This document shows positions 1-6,680 of a stretch of 14,522 nt of DNA, piece after piece. Made by a program: the position numbers and the translations under genes. The DNA lies in NCBI GenBank assembly GCA_900754745.1, contig CAAEEB010000079.1:1-14522 (forward strand), given 5' to 3'. The stretch's first letter is position 1; each line of letters begins with the position of its first letter. This DNA is from an uncultured Collinsella sp. (GTDB taxonomy: Bacteria; Actinomycetota; Coriobacteriia; Coriobacteriales; Coriobacteriaceae). A model generated the notes under the pieces. The model was not told where the DNA came from and ran no database searches. It saw nothing but the letters and a program-made list of their open reading frames with translations.

Positions 1-2
1 GG

Positions 3-59
3 AGGTATTACGAGCTCCTGTGCGAATTGGAGAGAGCGCTCCCGCAAACTGCCTCTTGA
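3..59 (+). CDS. Possible C-terminal tail of an upstream gene (partial)
   Basis: Frame 3 is open from the window edge to a TGA at 57-59 and reads RYYELLCELERALPQTAS. The composition (Leu/Glu-rich helix, GC-rich codons) is what a helical protein C-terminus would look like. The piece is too short to assign to a family. Frame 1 is also open to a TAG at 67-69, so the choice of frame is a guess. If real, the gene converges on the ABC exporter operon. BceAB-type exporters often sit beside two-component genes, but nothing here shows that this is one. Confidence 0.3.
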   Translation, partial: RYYELLCELERALPQTAS

Positions 60-158
60 CAACTTATAGGAGCGTCGGTTTTATTGAGCATTTGTCGCGA
101 TGTGCTCGGCAGGTTCAAAAAAGTCTACTCACTTGTATCTGAGACGCACCAGATTGGC

Positions 159-199
159 AAAAACCGCCGCGAAAGGGCCCCTGGTCCCTTCGCGGCGGT
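159..199 (-). terminator. Rho-independent terminator of the ABC exporter operon
   Basis: The arms 163-177 and 186-199 form a 14-bp GC-rich stem (ACCGCCGCGAA paired with TTCGCGGCGGT, then GGG with CCC) with one bulged base. Read on the minus strand, the stem is followed directly by a U-tract, which is the complement of the AAAAA at 159-163. It lies 38 nt downstream of the permease stop, as expected for the end of that operon. Confidence 0.85.
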
Positions 200-236
200 C
201 ATACGCCTCTGATTTTGCGACGATTTTGCCCGCTTG

Positions 237-2450
237 TTACTCGCTGTAGCGGGTGGCTATGGCAGCTTGCACCATGCCGGCGCTCATGAGGTAGGTCACC
301 AGGAAGTAGCCACCGTATGCTGCCAGGAAGATTGCACAGGTGAGGCCCACGGTGCCGCCGATGCTCATATCTCCGAATATGCTCACCAGCTCGATAATCA
401 CCTTGAGCGCCACAAAGGAGTGCGCCAGGCCCACTGCCAGCGGGAACAAGAAGAATACCGCTTGCTGCGCCATCACCGAATGGCGAATCTGGCGGTCGTC
501 ACAGCCGATCTGTGCCAGCACACGATAGCTGCGGCTGCCGTCGGCCACATTGGAGAGCTGCTGGATCGACAGTATCGCCGCGCACGCAACGACCAGTACA
601 AAGCCAATGTAGATGGCCAGATAGCTAATCATGCCGTTCATTTGCGCTGCTTGCGTGTACATCTCGGAGCGTGTGATGAAGATTCCCCATGACCCTGGCT
701 CCTTGCCGTCAACGAGCAGATTGTCGAGCAAAGTGTATTTAATGCTCTCGTCTGCCTCGGTCGTATCCATCCCCTGTTTGTAATTAACGAGCAGGCTGCT
801 GGAATACGGCTGCAGATTAAGTTGGGACAACAGCTCGTCGGCAACGACGACGGTACCCGGGTTACTGCCCATCGCCGAGTTGGCGATGGCCGCCGTGTCC
901 TTGTCCGACTTATCGGTTGCGGGCTTGAGCTCATGCCCGCCCAAGGTGAGGGTATGGCCGCCGGCCATGTACTTGGTGTACAGGTCGCCCAGCTCACCGC
1001 CCATATCACACGTAAGCAGGTACTGGTCGCGGCCAATGCTCACCGGCTCCTCGCCCATCATCTGGCGCAGTTTGTTGTACTGACTCGCCGGCGTCACAAA
1101 CAGACCCATCGTATCGGCATTGCTACCCCCGAGCGCCTTGGGGAGCTTTTCGCCCATGGTCTTGCACATCTCACCCGCAGACACCGAAGGATTCGAGCCG
1201 CCAAATGGGTAACTCAGATACGAATCGATCTGCACATGCTCACCGGCAACATCGGCGATATCGACCTTCTTGCCGGTCTCGTCGTTGTTGTCCGCCGACT
1301 TGCCCTTGCCGTGCCATGCAGGGTACAAATCGACCGTTGTATCGGCCAGCACCATGCGATCGGCCTCAGACGGATTGGCATACCCTTTGTAGTAGTCGAG
1401 CGTATCGGGCGTGTAATAGACATACGTCTGAGACACGTCAACAGGGTTATAGCGCTCCAGGTTTTCATTCATCACGTTGGCAATTGACATACCGCACGTC
1501 ACCGAGGTGATGGCCAAAAACAGGAGCATCGCGATGACGCCCATCGAAAAGCACACCGTGTTGACCTTGGCCGCAAGCTGGCGCACGGTAAACATGTTGA
1601 GGCCGCGCCAATACACGCCGCGCAGGCTCTGCAGCAGCTTGATGAGCATGCCCGAGAGTCCCCAGAACAGGGCAAAGGTGCCCACGGTAACCATAGCGGT
1701 CGTAATACCAAACTGGTTCATGGCCTCTTGCAGCTTGCTGTCCGTCGCGGTTAGCGGGAACCCATCACGTAGCAGACGGTAATAGGCCACGCCCACAAGC
1801 ACCGCACCCATGGCAAAGATGGCAATCGCGATCCAGGGGTTGCGTGTCTTGATGCTCTCGTTGCGACGCTCGGCACCCATAAGCTCGATGAGTTTGGTAC
1901 GACGCACGGCGCGAAGGTTCAGCAGTAGCGTGAGCACAAACATTACGAGCATGCAGGCAAGGGTCAGATTGAACGCATGCACCGAGAAAAAGAAGTGGAA
2001 ATTGGCGATCTGTGTCTTAAAGAGCGAGGCCGTAAAGAACGTCATGAGCTGGGAGAGTCCCACACCCAGCACAATGCCGGCGACAAAGGCCACGACCGAT
2101 ACTATCACGGTCTCGAGCGCCATGATCGTGGCGACGCGCCCGCGCCCCATGCCGAGCACCTGGTACAGGCCAAACTCCTTTTTGCGGCGTTTCATGATGA
2201 AGTTATTGGCGTACACCATCAAAAAGGCCATGACGCCGGCCAAAAAGTACGTCAGGTCGCCGAGCATGCTGCCCATAACCTGCGCCAAGCCCTCTTCATC
2301 GATTCCGGCGATGTCGACCTGCATCGAGATGGTGTTAAAGGCATAGAAGACCGTGACGCCCAAGGTGAGCGTCAAAAGGTAGACGAGGTAGTCGCGGCCG
2401 GCGCGGCGGACGTTGCCCCAAGCGAGTTTACAGAGCATCGGAGCCCTCAC
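237..2450 (-). CDS. ABC transporter permease, FtsX/BceB type
   Basis: This 737-residue integral membrane subunit partners the ATPase encoded just upstream. About ten hydrophobic segments are visible: near residues 21-40, 64-85, 106-135, 160-180, 204-224, 250-272, 297-322, 608-630, 660-685 and 700-722. A hydrophilic region of about 280 residues sits between segments 7 and 8 and should be outside the cell. That is the topology of BceB-type permeases, which export or detoxify peptide antibiotics such as bacitracin. The first FtsX-like domain is marked by the KRRKKEFGLYQVLGMGRGR stretch (87-105). The start overlaps the ATPase gene by 23 nt, which suggests translational coupling; the methionine at residue 5 (position 2438) is an alternative start. 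Bce systems usually have a histidine kinase and response regulator alongside, and neither is in the window. Lipoprotein or peptide export remains possible. Confidence 0.92.
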   Translation of the reverse strand: MRAPMLCKLAWGNVRRAGRDYLVYLLTLTLGVTVFYAFNTISMQVDIAGIDEEGLAQVMGSMLGDLTYFLAGVMAFLMVYANNFIMKRRKKEFGLYQVLGMGRGRVATIMALETVIVSVVAFVAGIVLGVGLSQLMTFFTASLFKTQIANFHFFFSVHAFNLTLACMLVMFVLTLLLNLRAVRRTKLIELMGAERRNESIKTRNPWIAIAIFAMGAVLVGVAYYRLLRDGFPLTATDSKLQEAMNQFGITTAMVTVGTFALFWGLSGMLIKLLQSLRGVYWRGLNMFTVRQLAAKVNTVCFSMGVIAMLLFLAITSVTCGMSIANVMNENLERYNPVDVSQTYVYYTPDTLDYYKGYANPSEADRMVLADTTVDLYPAWHGKGKSADNNDETGKKVDIADVAGEHVQIDSYLSYPFGGSNPSVSAGEMCKTMGEKLPKALGGSNADTMGLFVTPASQYNKLRQMMGEEPVSIGRDQYLLTCDMGGELGDLYTKYMAGGHTLTLGGHELKPATDKSDKDTAAIANSAMGSNPGTVVVADELLSQLNLQPYSSSLLVNYKQGMDTTEADESIKYTLLDNLLVDGKEPGSWGIFITRSEMYTQAAQMNGMISYLAIYIGFVLVVACAAILSIQQLSNVADGSRSYRVLAQIGCDDRQIRHSVMAQQAVFFLFPLAVGLAHSFVALKVIIELVSIFGDMSIGGTVGLTCAIFLAAYGGYFLVTYLMSAGMVQAAIATRYSE

Positions 2451-3213
2451 CGCCCATCATGGCAACGACCTCCATAATGCGGTCGAAGAACTCTCGGCGG
2501 TCGGTGTCGCCGCGGCGCAGCTCGGTGAAGATCTTGCCGTCGCGGATAAACAGCACACGACTCGTATAGCTGGCGGCAAAGCTGTCGTGCGTGACCATGA
2601 GCACCGTGGCGCGCAGGCGGCGATTGAGGGCCTCCAGGCTCTCGAGCAGCAGACGAGCGCTTTTAGAATCGAGGGCGCCGGTGGGCTCGTCGGCCATGAT
2701 CATGGTGGGGTCGGTGACGAGCGCGCGGGCCGCGGCAACGCGCTGCTGCTGACCGCCGGACATCTGGTAGGGATACTTGTCGAGCACCTGACTGATAGAC
2801 AGACGCGCGGCCACATCCTGCACGCGGGTCGAGATCTCTGCCGAGTTTGTGCGGGCAATGGTGAGCGGCAGGGCGATGTTCTCGCGTGCCGTGAGCGTAT
2901 CGAGCAGGTTGGAGTCCTGGAAGATAAAGCCGAGCTCTTCGCGGCGGAACTGCGAAAGCTTAGCCTGCTTCATGCGCGTCACGTCCTGGCCGTTGATGCG
3001 GATGGTGCCGCTCGTGGCGCTATCGATGGTCGACACGCAGTTGAGCAACGTCGACTTGCCCGAGCCCGAAGCGCCCATGATGCCAACAAATTCGCCGCGG
3101 TTGACGGTAAAGCTGACGTCGTTGAGCGCACGGGTCACGTTGCCCAGCGCTCCATATACCTTTTCGAGATGCGCGACCTCCAGTACCGGGGTCGCCATGT
3201 GCGTGGTTTGCAT
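2428..3213 (-). CDS. ABC transporter ATP-binding protein, BceA/LolD/MacB-like
   Basis: This 261-residue cytoplasmic ATPase powers the permease encoded downstream. All nucleotide-binding motifs are intact: Walker A GASGSGKST (47-55), Q-loop glutamine 99, signature SGGQQ (152-156), Walker B MIMADE (171-176) with the D-loop GALD just after, and switch histidine 209 in VTHD. The MADEPTGALDS block is typical of the MacB/LolD/BceA subfamily that serves FtsX-like permeases. An AAAGGA ribosome site lies about 7 nt before the ATG at 3213, which supports this start over the methionine at residue 6. It is the first gene of a two-gene operon. Its leader contains an inverted repeat at 3226-3259. The motifs cannot tell antibiotic-peptide export from other FtsX-type transport. 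Confidence 0.95.
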   Translation of the reverse strand: MQTTHMATPVLEVAHLEKVYGALGNVTRALNDVSFTVNRGEFVGIMGASGSGKSTLLNCVSTIDSATSGTIRINGQDVTRMKQAKLSQFRREELGFIFQDSNLLDTLTARENIALPLTIARTNSAEISTRVQDVAARLSISQVLDKYPYQMSGGQQQRVAAARALVTDPTMIMADEPTGALDSKSARLLLESLEALNRRLRATVLMVTHDSFAASYTSRVLFIRDGKIFTELRRGDTDRREFFDRIMEVVAMMGGEGSDAL

Positions 3214-3225
3214 ACCGAGTCCTTT

Positions 3226-3259
3226 CTTGCGATTAGTCTACGGCATCTATAGTCGCAAG
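3226..3259 (-). promoter_or_regulatory. Inverted repeat in the leader of the ABC exporter operon
   Basis: CTTGCGA (3226-3232) and TCGCAAG (3253-3259) are perfect inverted arms. They extend inward by a T-G wobble and two more pairs to a 10-bp stem. On the minus strand the structure lies immediately before the AAAGGA ribosome site of the ATPase gene. It could be a repressor or response-regulator operator, or an RNA hairpin that affects translation. No regulator gene for it is present in the window. Confidence 0.4.
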
Positions 3260-3296
3260 AAGACGAGTCGGCTACCATCGATATGGCTTACGCTTG

Positions 3297-3314
3297 CCTT
3301 ACCGTTGTGTAAGG
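3297..3314 (+). promoter_or_regulatory. CCTTAC-N6-GTAAGG dyad in the divergent intergenic region
   Basis: A perfect 6-bp dyad, CCTTAC (3297-3302) and GTAAGG (3309-3314), overlaps a TTGCCT that could be a -35 box (3294-3299). The arrangement resembles the dyads between the -35 and -10 elements of MerR-regulated promoters. However, the best -10 candidate (TAGCTA, 3321-3326) is 21 nt away, so the promoter reading is weak. It would drive the Nudix-Vsr gene that starts at 3362. Confidence 0.3.
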
Positions 3315-3361
3315 TAGGGGTAGCTAGCCTGCCACGTGATGATATTGAGAGAGGACTCCTG

Positions 3362-4348
3362 TTGAAGACTGTTCATGTTGCCGCTGGGATCATTCGCAAA
3401 GAAGGATCCGATGAGCTGCTTGCCGTGCAGCGCGGCTACGGCGACATGCAAGGACTTTGGGAATTCCCGGGCGGCAAGCTCATGCGCGGCGAGACACCCG
3501 AAGACGCCGTGCGCCGCGAGCTCATGGAAGAGTTGCAGGTAAAAGTCACCAACCTGCGCGATTTCTATACCGTTGAGTATGACTACCCCGATTTTCATCT
3601 CTCCATGGAGTGCTACTACTGCTCGCTCGCCGATGAATCCGATGAGCCTCAGAAACATGACCGACAGCTCGATATCCGCTGGATTCCGCGCGCCTCGCTT
3701 GCCACGGTGGAATGGATGCCCGCCGACAAGGGGCTTATCGATGCCCTGATTGAGCTGAAGGAAGATCGGCTTGAGGCAAGCTCCGCCGATGACGCCGAAG
3801 CCGCCATGGCCGACGAGTCTGCCACCAAGCCCAAGCGCGCACCTAAGCGCCGTAGCAAAAAACGCCCCAAACCAGGTCTGCTCGACGGCATCGATACCTC
3901 GGACCTTTCCGCCGACGAGCGTGAACTGGTGCGCCGTCGCGCCGCCATCAAAAAGTCCATGAAGGGCAACAAGCGCGCCAACACCAAGCCCGAGCTGCTC
4001 GTTCGTCAGCGCCTGCGGACAGCGGGCCTTACGGGCTATCGTTTGGAATGGAAGGTACCCGGCAAGCCCGACATCGCCTTCCCCGGCCGCAAGATCGCCA
4101 TCTTCGTCAACGGCTGCTTTTGGCACCGCTGCCCCAAGTGCAATCCGAGCCAGCCCAAGCGCAACGTTGAGTTTTGGGAGGCAAAGTTCCGTCGCAACGT
4201 CGAACGCGATCGCGCCGCCGTGGCAGCGCTCACTCAAATGGGCTGGACGCCCATAACCATCTGGGAATGCGAGCTCAAAAAAGACCGCATCGACACCACG
4301 ATGGAAAAGGTCATCGAGCAGGTGCGCGCCGCAGAGCCGCAGCGCTAA
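3362..4348 (+). CDS. Nudix (NudG/MutT-like) hydrolase fused to a Vsr mismatch endonuclease
   Basis: One uninterrupted 328-residue frame carries two enzymes. Residues 1-132 are a Nudix pyrophosphohydrolase. The Nudix box runs from G38 to V60 (GKLMRGE, then RELMEE), with the usual glycine near its end replaced by Q59. GLWEFPGGK before the box and EWMPADKGLI at the end of the domain resemble (deoxy)nucleoside triphosphate pyrophosphohydrolases such as NudG and MutT. A basic linker follows (KPKRAPKRRSKKRPKP, 156-171). Residues about 192-305 are a Vsr T:G mismatch endonuclease: E211, D237 in PGKPD, GCFWH (251-255), NVERD (279-283) and IWECEL. They match the E. coli Vsr catalytic set, except that the position of H64 is N250. 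C257 and C260 may help bind zinc. The start is TTG at 3362, chosen because AGAGGA lies 6 nt upstream; the frame opens earlier only as a shadow of the ABC gene. No cytosine methylase is nearby. Confidence 0.9.
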   Translation: MKTVHVAAGIIRKEGSDELLAVQRGYGDMQGLWEFPGGKLMRGETPEDAVRRELMEELQVKVTNLRDFYTVEYDYPDFHLSMECYYCSLADESDEPQKHDRQLDIRWIPRASLATVEWMPADKGLIDALIELKEDRLEASSADDAEAAMADESATKPKRAPKRRSKKRPKPGLLDGIDTSDLSADERELVRRRAAIKKSMKGNKRANTKPELLVRQRLRTAGLTGYRLEWKVPGKPDIAFPGRKIAIFVNGCFWHRCPKCNPSQPKRNVEFWEAKFRRNVERDRAAVAALTQMGWTPITIWECELKKDRIDTTMEKVIEQVRAAEPQR

Positions 4349-4404
4349 CAGCGAGCATTCACACGCCCCACACAGGCGAGCCACATCCGCGCCACAAACC
4401 TTAG

Positions 4405-4599
4405 AAAGCCCTTAAGCTCAAAACCTTTCAAGAGTGTTACTCAATAGCCTTGACCTGCGGTTTCATCGTAACACCAAACCAGGTTAAGCCTTTCTTTAGC
4501 GCTTCTTTGCAACAGCCGCGGCATAATACTGCCAACGCACGGGACCTAGCAGCATACCCCGTGCGCAACCTTTTGGTGGACATCGAGGAGGCCGCATAA
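4405..4599 (+). pseudogene. Open fragment without a good start, possible decayed gene end
   Basis: The frame starting at 4405 stays open for 64 codons to a TAA at 4597-4599. It ends in NARDLAAYPVRNLLVDIEEAA. The NARD...VRNLL...EEA pattern faintly recalls the C-terminal lid of CbxX/SpoVK-type AAA ATPases, interrupted by about five residues. There is no ATG and no ribosome site, only a TTG at 4450. This may be a remnant or chance, and the family idea is weak. Confidence 0.18.
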
Positions 4600-4601
4600 G
4601 C

Positions 4602-4811
4602 ATGCATTCTTCCAATGACGCAGCACAGCAGCCATCCCTAAAACATGCAAACCTTTTCTCCTTCCCCCCGACACAGAGAAACGGCCTCCTCGACTCCCCC
4701 ACCACAAAAACCAAGCGCTCAGCCGATCAGAGCCTCAACTTACGAGCATCCTTCGAAAAGCTCCAAGCATCCCTAGACAAGGCGTTCCCCGAACAGGCAA
4801 GAGCAATCTAA
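4602..4811 (+). CDS. Small hypothetical protein, 69 residues
   Basis: I do not recognise this protein. It starts with an ATG at 4602, 10 nt after a strong GAGGAGG site (4585-4591) and two bases after the TAA of the fragment before it (TAAGCATG). The first half is Ser/Pro/Gln-rich and probably disordered. The last 25 residues (ASFEKLQASLDKAFPEQ region) look like one amphipathic helix. No signal peptide, membrane segment or cysteine motif is visible. It could be a genuine small protein coupled to the upstream frame, or the shifted tail of the same decayed gene. The AraC regulator begins 26 nt after its stop. In the 488-nt stretch 4349-4836 I found nothing firmer than this and the fragment at 4405-4599. 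Confidence 0.3.
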   Translation: MHSSNDAAQQPSLKHANLFSFPPTQRNGLLDSPTTKTKRSADQSLNLRASFEKLQASLDKAFPEQARAI

Positions 4812-4824
4812 GCCCATCGCGCTT

Positions 4825-4830
4825 TATACT
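4825..4830 (+). promoter_or_regulatory. Candidate -10 box giving a near-leaderless araC transcript
   Basis: TATACT ends six bases before the regulator's ATG at 4837, and no Shine-Dalgarno sequence precedes that ATG. A start of transcription about 7 nt after the box would fall on the ATG itself. That implies a leaderless message, which is common in actinobacteria. No clear -35 box is seen at the standard distance. Confidence 0.35.
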
Positions 4831-4836
4831 GATGCC

Positions 4837-5775
4837 ATGCGAAACATGGATCACATAGAATTGCACCGCGGAGGACGCGAGGAAGCGTTTCCCGAGACCG
4901 CCGAAGACTGGCCCTATATTGCCGAACGCGCAGAATTCGCTCGCTATCCGGGCAATTCCGTCCCCTGGCACTGGCATTCCGAGGTTGAGCTTTTCTACAT
5001 GGAGCAGGGAGCGATTGACTATCGAACGCGCGCGGCTCATGAGCACGTACGCTTTGAGGAAGGGTCCGCCGGCTTTATCAACGGCGGCGTTTTGCACCGC
5101 ACGCTGCAATCACCCAATTCGGCACCAGCCATTCAAATGTTGCATATCTTTCAGCCGTCGATGCTCGGCGATCCCGCGGGACGCCTTCAAAAGCGCTATA
5201 TCAATCCTTTGCTGCAATGTCGAGGCGTCGATGTGCTCAAATGGTCGCCCACCAACCCCGACGATACGCCCTTTATCGATTTGCTAAAGAGTTCCTTTAA
5301 CCACGACCTTCAAAGGCCGCAGAACGAGATGGCGCTTCGGAATAGCTTGTCAGAGCTCTGGATTCAGATTTACGCCAAGGCCGAACCGCTCTTTTCCTCC
5401 GACAACGCCTCTTGGATGACCAACCGCGACGTACAGTTCAAGGCAATCCTGGACTATATCCGCGCAAACTATGCAGCCGCTATAGATGTGCCCCAGATGG
5501 CATCTGCAGCCGGCGTAAGCGAAAGAGAGTGTTACCGCATTATCGAAGCTTGCGCAGGAACGACCCCGGCGGCATATCTGCGCGCATACCGCGTAAACCG
5601 TGCTTGCGAACTTTTGGCACACACCACGCGAACGGTCCAGACAGTCGCGCGCCAATGCGGCTTTGCGACAGCAAGCCATCTTGGCCAGGTATTTAAAGAA
5701 CAAATGGGATGCACTCCTTCGAGCTATCGAGCAGCGAGGCAGAATCTCGATAGTACCAGGCAGAAATCCCGCTAG
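4837..5775 (+). CDS. AraC-family transcriptional regulator with N-terminal cupin domain
   Basis: This 312-residue cytoplasmic DNA-binding regulator has a cupin-like sensor at about residues 35-105. WHWHSEVE (44-51) and GGVLHRTL (83-90) are typical of the sugar-sensing cupins of this family. The AraC/XylS DNA-binding domain is at about 198-300, with its first helix-turn-helix near 216-237 (IDVPQMASAAGVSERECYRII) and its second near 265-288 (TVQTVARQCGFATASHLGQVFK). The latter carries the classic CGF-S-F/V-FK pattern. The length is normal for the family. Start choice is uncertain: the ATGs at 4837 and 4846 are both in frame, neither has a good ribosome site, and the TATACT at 4825 favours leaderless use of 4837. 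The HAD phosphatase 56 nt downstream on the same strand is a likely co-transcribed partner or target. The effector cannot be deduced. Confidence 0.92.
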   Translation: MRNMDHIELHRGGREEAFPETAEDWPYIAERAEFARYPGNSVPWHWHSEVELFYMEQGAIDYRTRAAHEHVRFEEGSAGFINGGVLHRTLQSPNSAPAIQMLHIFQPSMLGDPAGRLQKRYINPLLQCRGVDVLKWSPTNPDDTPFIDLLKSSFNHDLQRPQNEMALRNSLSELWIQIYAKAEPLFSSDNASWMTNRDVQFKAILDYIRANYAAAIDVPQMASAAGVSERECYRIIEACAGTTPAAYLRAYRVNRACELLAHTTRTVQTVARQCGFATASHLGQVFKEQMGCTPSSYRAARQNLDSTRQKSR

Positions 5776-5831
5776 CCCTTCTTCTGTCACTGAATCAAAC
5801 TTGCAGGCAAACAACAGAGAGGAGCAACCAT

Positions 5832-6455
5832 ATGAAGCACTTTGACCATATCGTATTTGACGTTGATGGGACATTGGCAGATACAGAAGAAAGCGTTCTA
5901 TCATCGCTTGTCCAGATTGTCCAAGAAGAGACCGGCAAAACGCTCCCCCGACACGAGCTTGAATTTGCCCTCGGCATACCCGGCAAGGATGCCCTTGAGA
6001 AACTTGGGATCTACTCGCAGGCAACGTTGGATCGCTGGTGCCAAATTGCCGCCAGCTTTAAAAGCACCATCAGCGTGTTTCCCGGCTTGCACGAAGTTAT
6101 CGCAACACTCTCCGACAACGGCTGCAAACTTGGCATCGTCTCCTCACGTGCGCGCAATGAATACGCAGAAGAAATTGCACCCCTTGGCTTCGATAAGTAT
6201 TTTGAGCACATCATCCTTGTCGAAGACACAACCGAACATAAACCCGCACCCGCTCCCATGCTCGAATATCTCCGGCGTACGGGCGCGAATCCTGGCAACG
6301 TCGTCTACGTTGGCGACACCGTCTACGACGAACAATGCGCAACTTCGGCAGGGGTCAGTTTTGCCAGAGCGGCATGGGGATCACACCAAGATATCCCAAA
6401 TGCCACCTACAACCTCAAAACCCCCAACGACCTGCTAACCCTAACAACCAAGTAA
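5832..6455 (+). CDS. HAD-superfamily hydrolase, phosphoglycolate phosphatase/beta-phosphoglucomutase-like
   Basis: This 207-residue cytoplasmic phosphatase of HAD subfamily I has all four motifs. Motif I is DVDGT (10-14), with nucleophile D10 and acid/base D12. Motif II is IVSSR, with S104 or S105. Motif III is K137 in EHKPAP. Motif IV is GDTVYD (161-166). The alpha-helical cap lies between motifs I and II (about 15-85), as in Gph, PpaX and YjjG-like phosphatases. An AGAGAGGAG ribosome site lies 7 nt before the ATG, so the start is firm. The gene follows the AraC regulator by 56 nt in the same direction. The substrate is unknown; pyrophosphate, phosphoglycolate and sugar phosphates are all possible for the fold. 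Transcription probably ends in the palindrome at 6505-6656. Confidence 0.92.
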   Translation: MKHFDHIVFDVDGTLADTEESVLSSLVQIVQEETGKTLPRHELEFALGIPGKDALEKLGIYSQATLDRWCQIAASFKSTISVFPGLHEVIATLSDNGCKLGIVSSRARNEYAEEIAPLGFDKYFEHIILVEDTTEHKPAPAPMLEYLRRTGANPGNVVYVGDTVYDEQCATSAGVSFARAAWGSHQDIPNATYNLKTPNDLLTLTTK

Positions 6456-6504
6456 CCCCCGCGCCCCACCCTTTCCGCCCCAACGCCACAAGGGCGATCG
6501 AGCA

Positions 6505-6656
6505 GGACGGCTTGGGCGGGTCCCGTACTTAGTTTCCAAAATCATTCCGCAGCGCGAAGGCCCCCGTTGCCAACGCTTCGTAGAAGCGAGGCAACGGGGG
6601 CCTTCATGCGCGAGGACGTTTTGGAAACTAAGTACGGGGACCCGCCCAAGCCGTCC
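6505..6656. repeat. Large nested palindrome between convergent genes
   Basis: The outer arms 6505-6541 and 6619-6656 are inverted copies, 37 against 38 nt, identical except for one C missing in the left arm (GGGTCCCGTAC against GGGTCCCCGTAC). Inside them sits a second palindrome (6556-6605). The whole can fold as one cruciform of about 150 nt. It occupies most of the gap between the convergent HAD and aldolase genes. It encodes nothing recognisable. The near-perfect outer arms suggest a miniature mobile palindrome (MITE-like) rather than two separate terminators, but copy number in the genome cannot be seen here. Confidence 0.85.
6556..6605. terminator. Strong bidirectional hairpin, inner core of the palindrome
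   Basis: GAAGGCCCCCGTTGCC (6556-6571) pairs with GGCAACGGGGGCCTTC (6590-6605) over 16 bp. After a small internal bulge a second 6-bp stem, CGCTTC with GAAGCG, closes a 3-nt loop. No strong U-tract follows in either direction. Placed between convergent genes, it probably ends transcription of both. Confidence 0.6.
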
Positions 6657-6680
6657 GGTGGGATCAGAGTACCCTTGCTG

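Noticed and set aside
56..85. TTGACA with a TTTTAT 17 nt downstream as a plus-strand promoter
   Set aside because: No plus-strand gene follows before the convergent ABC operon and its terminator; probably chance overlap with the end of the upstream frame.
2849..3361. Plus-strand frame upstream of the Nudix-Vsr gene that would extend it to 499 residues
   Set aside because: It runs antisense through the ABC ATPase gene, has no family resemblance, and the AGAGGA-TTG start at 3362 fits the Nudix N-terminus.
3299..4384. Minus-strand 361-codon ORF over the Nudix-Vsr gene
   Set aside because: It has no recognisable motif. The plus strand carries two complete enzyme domains, and long antisense frames are common in GC-rich coding DNA.
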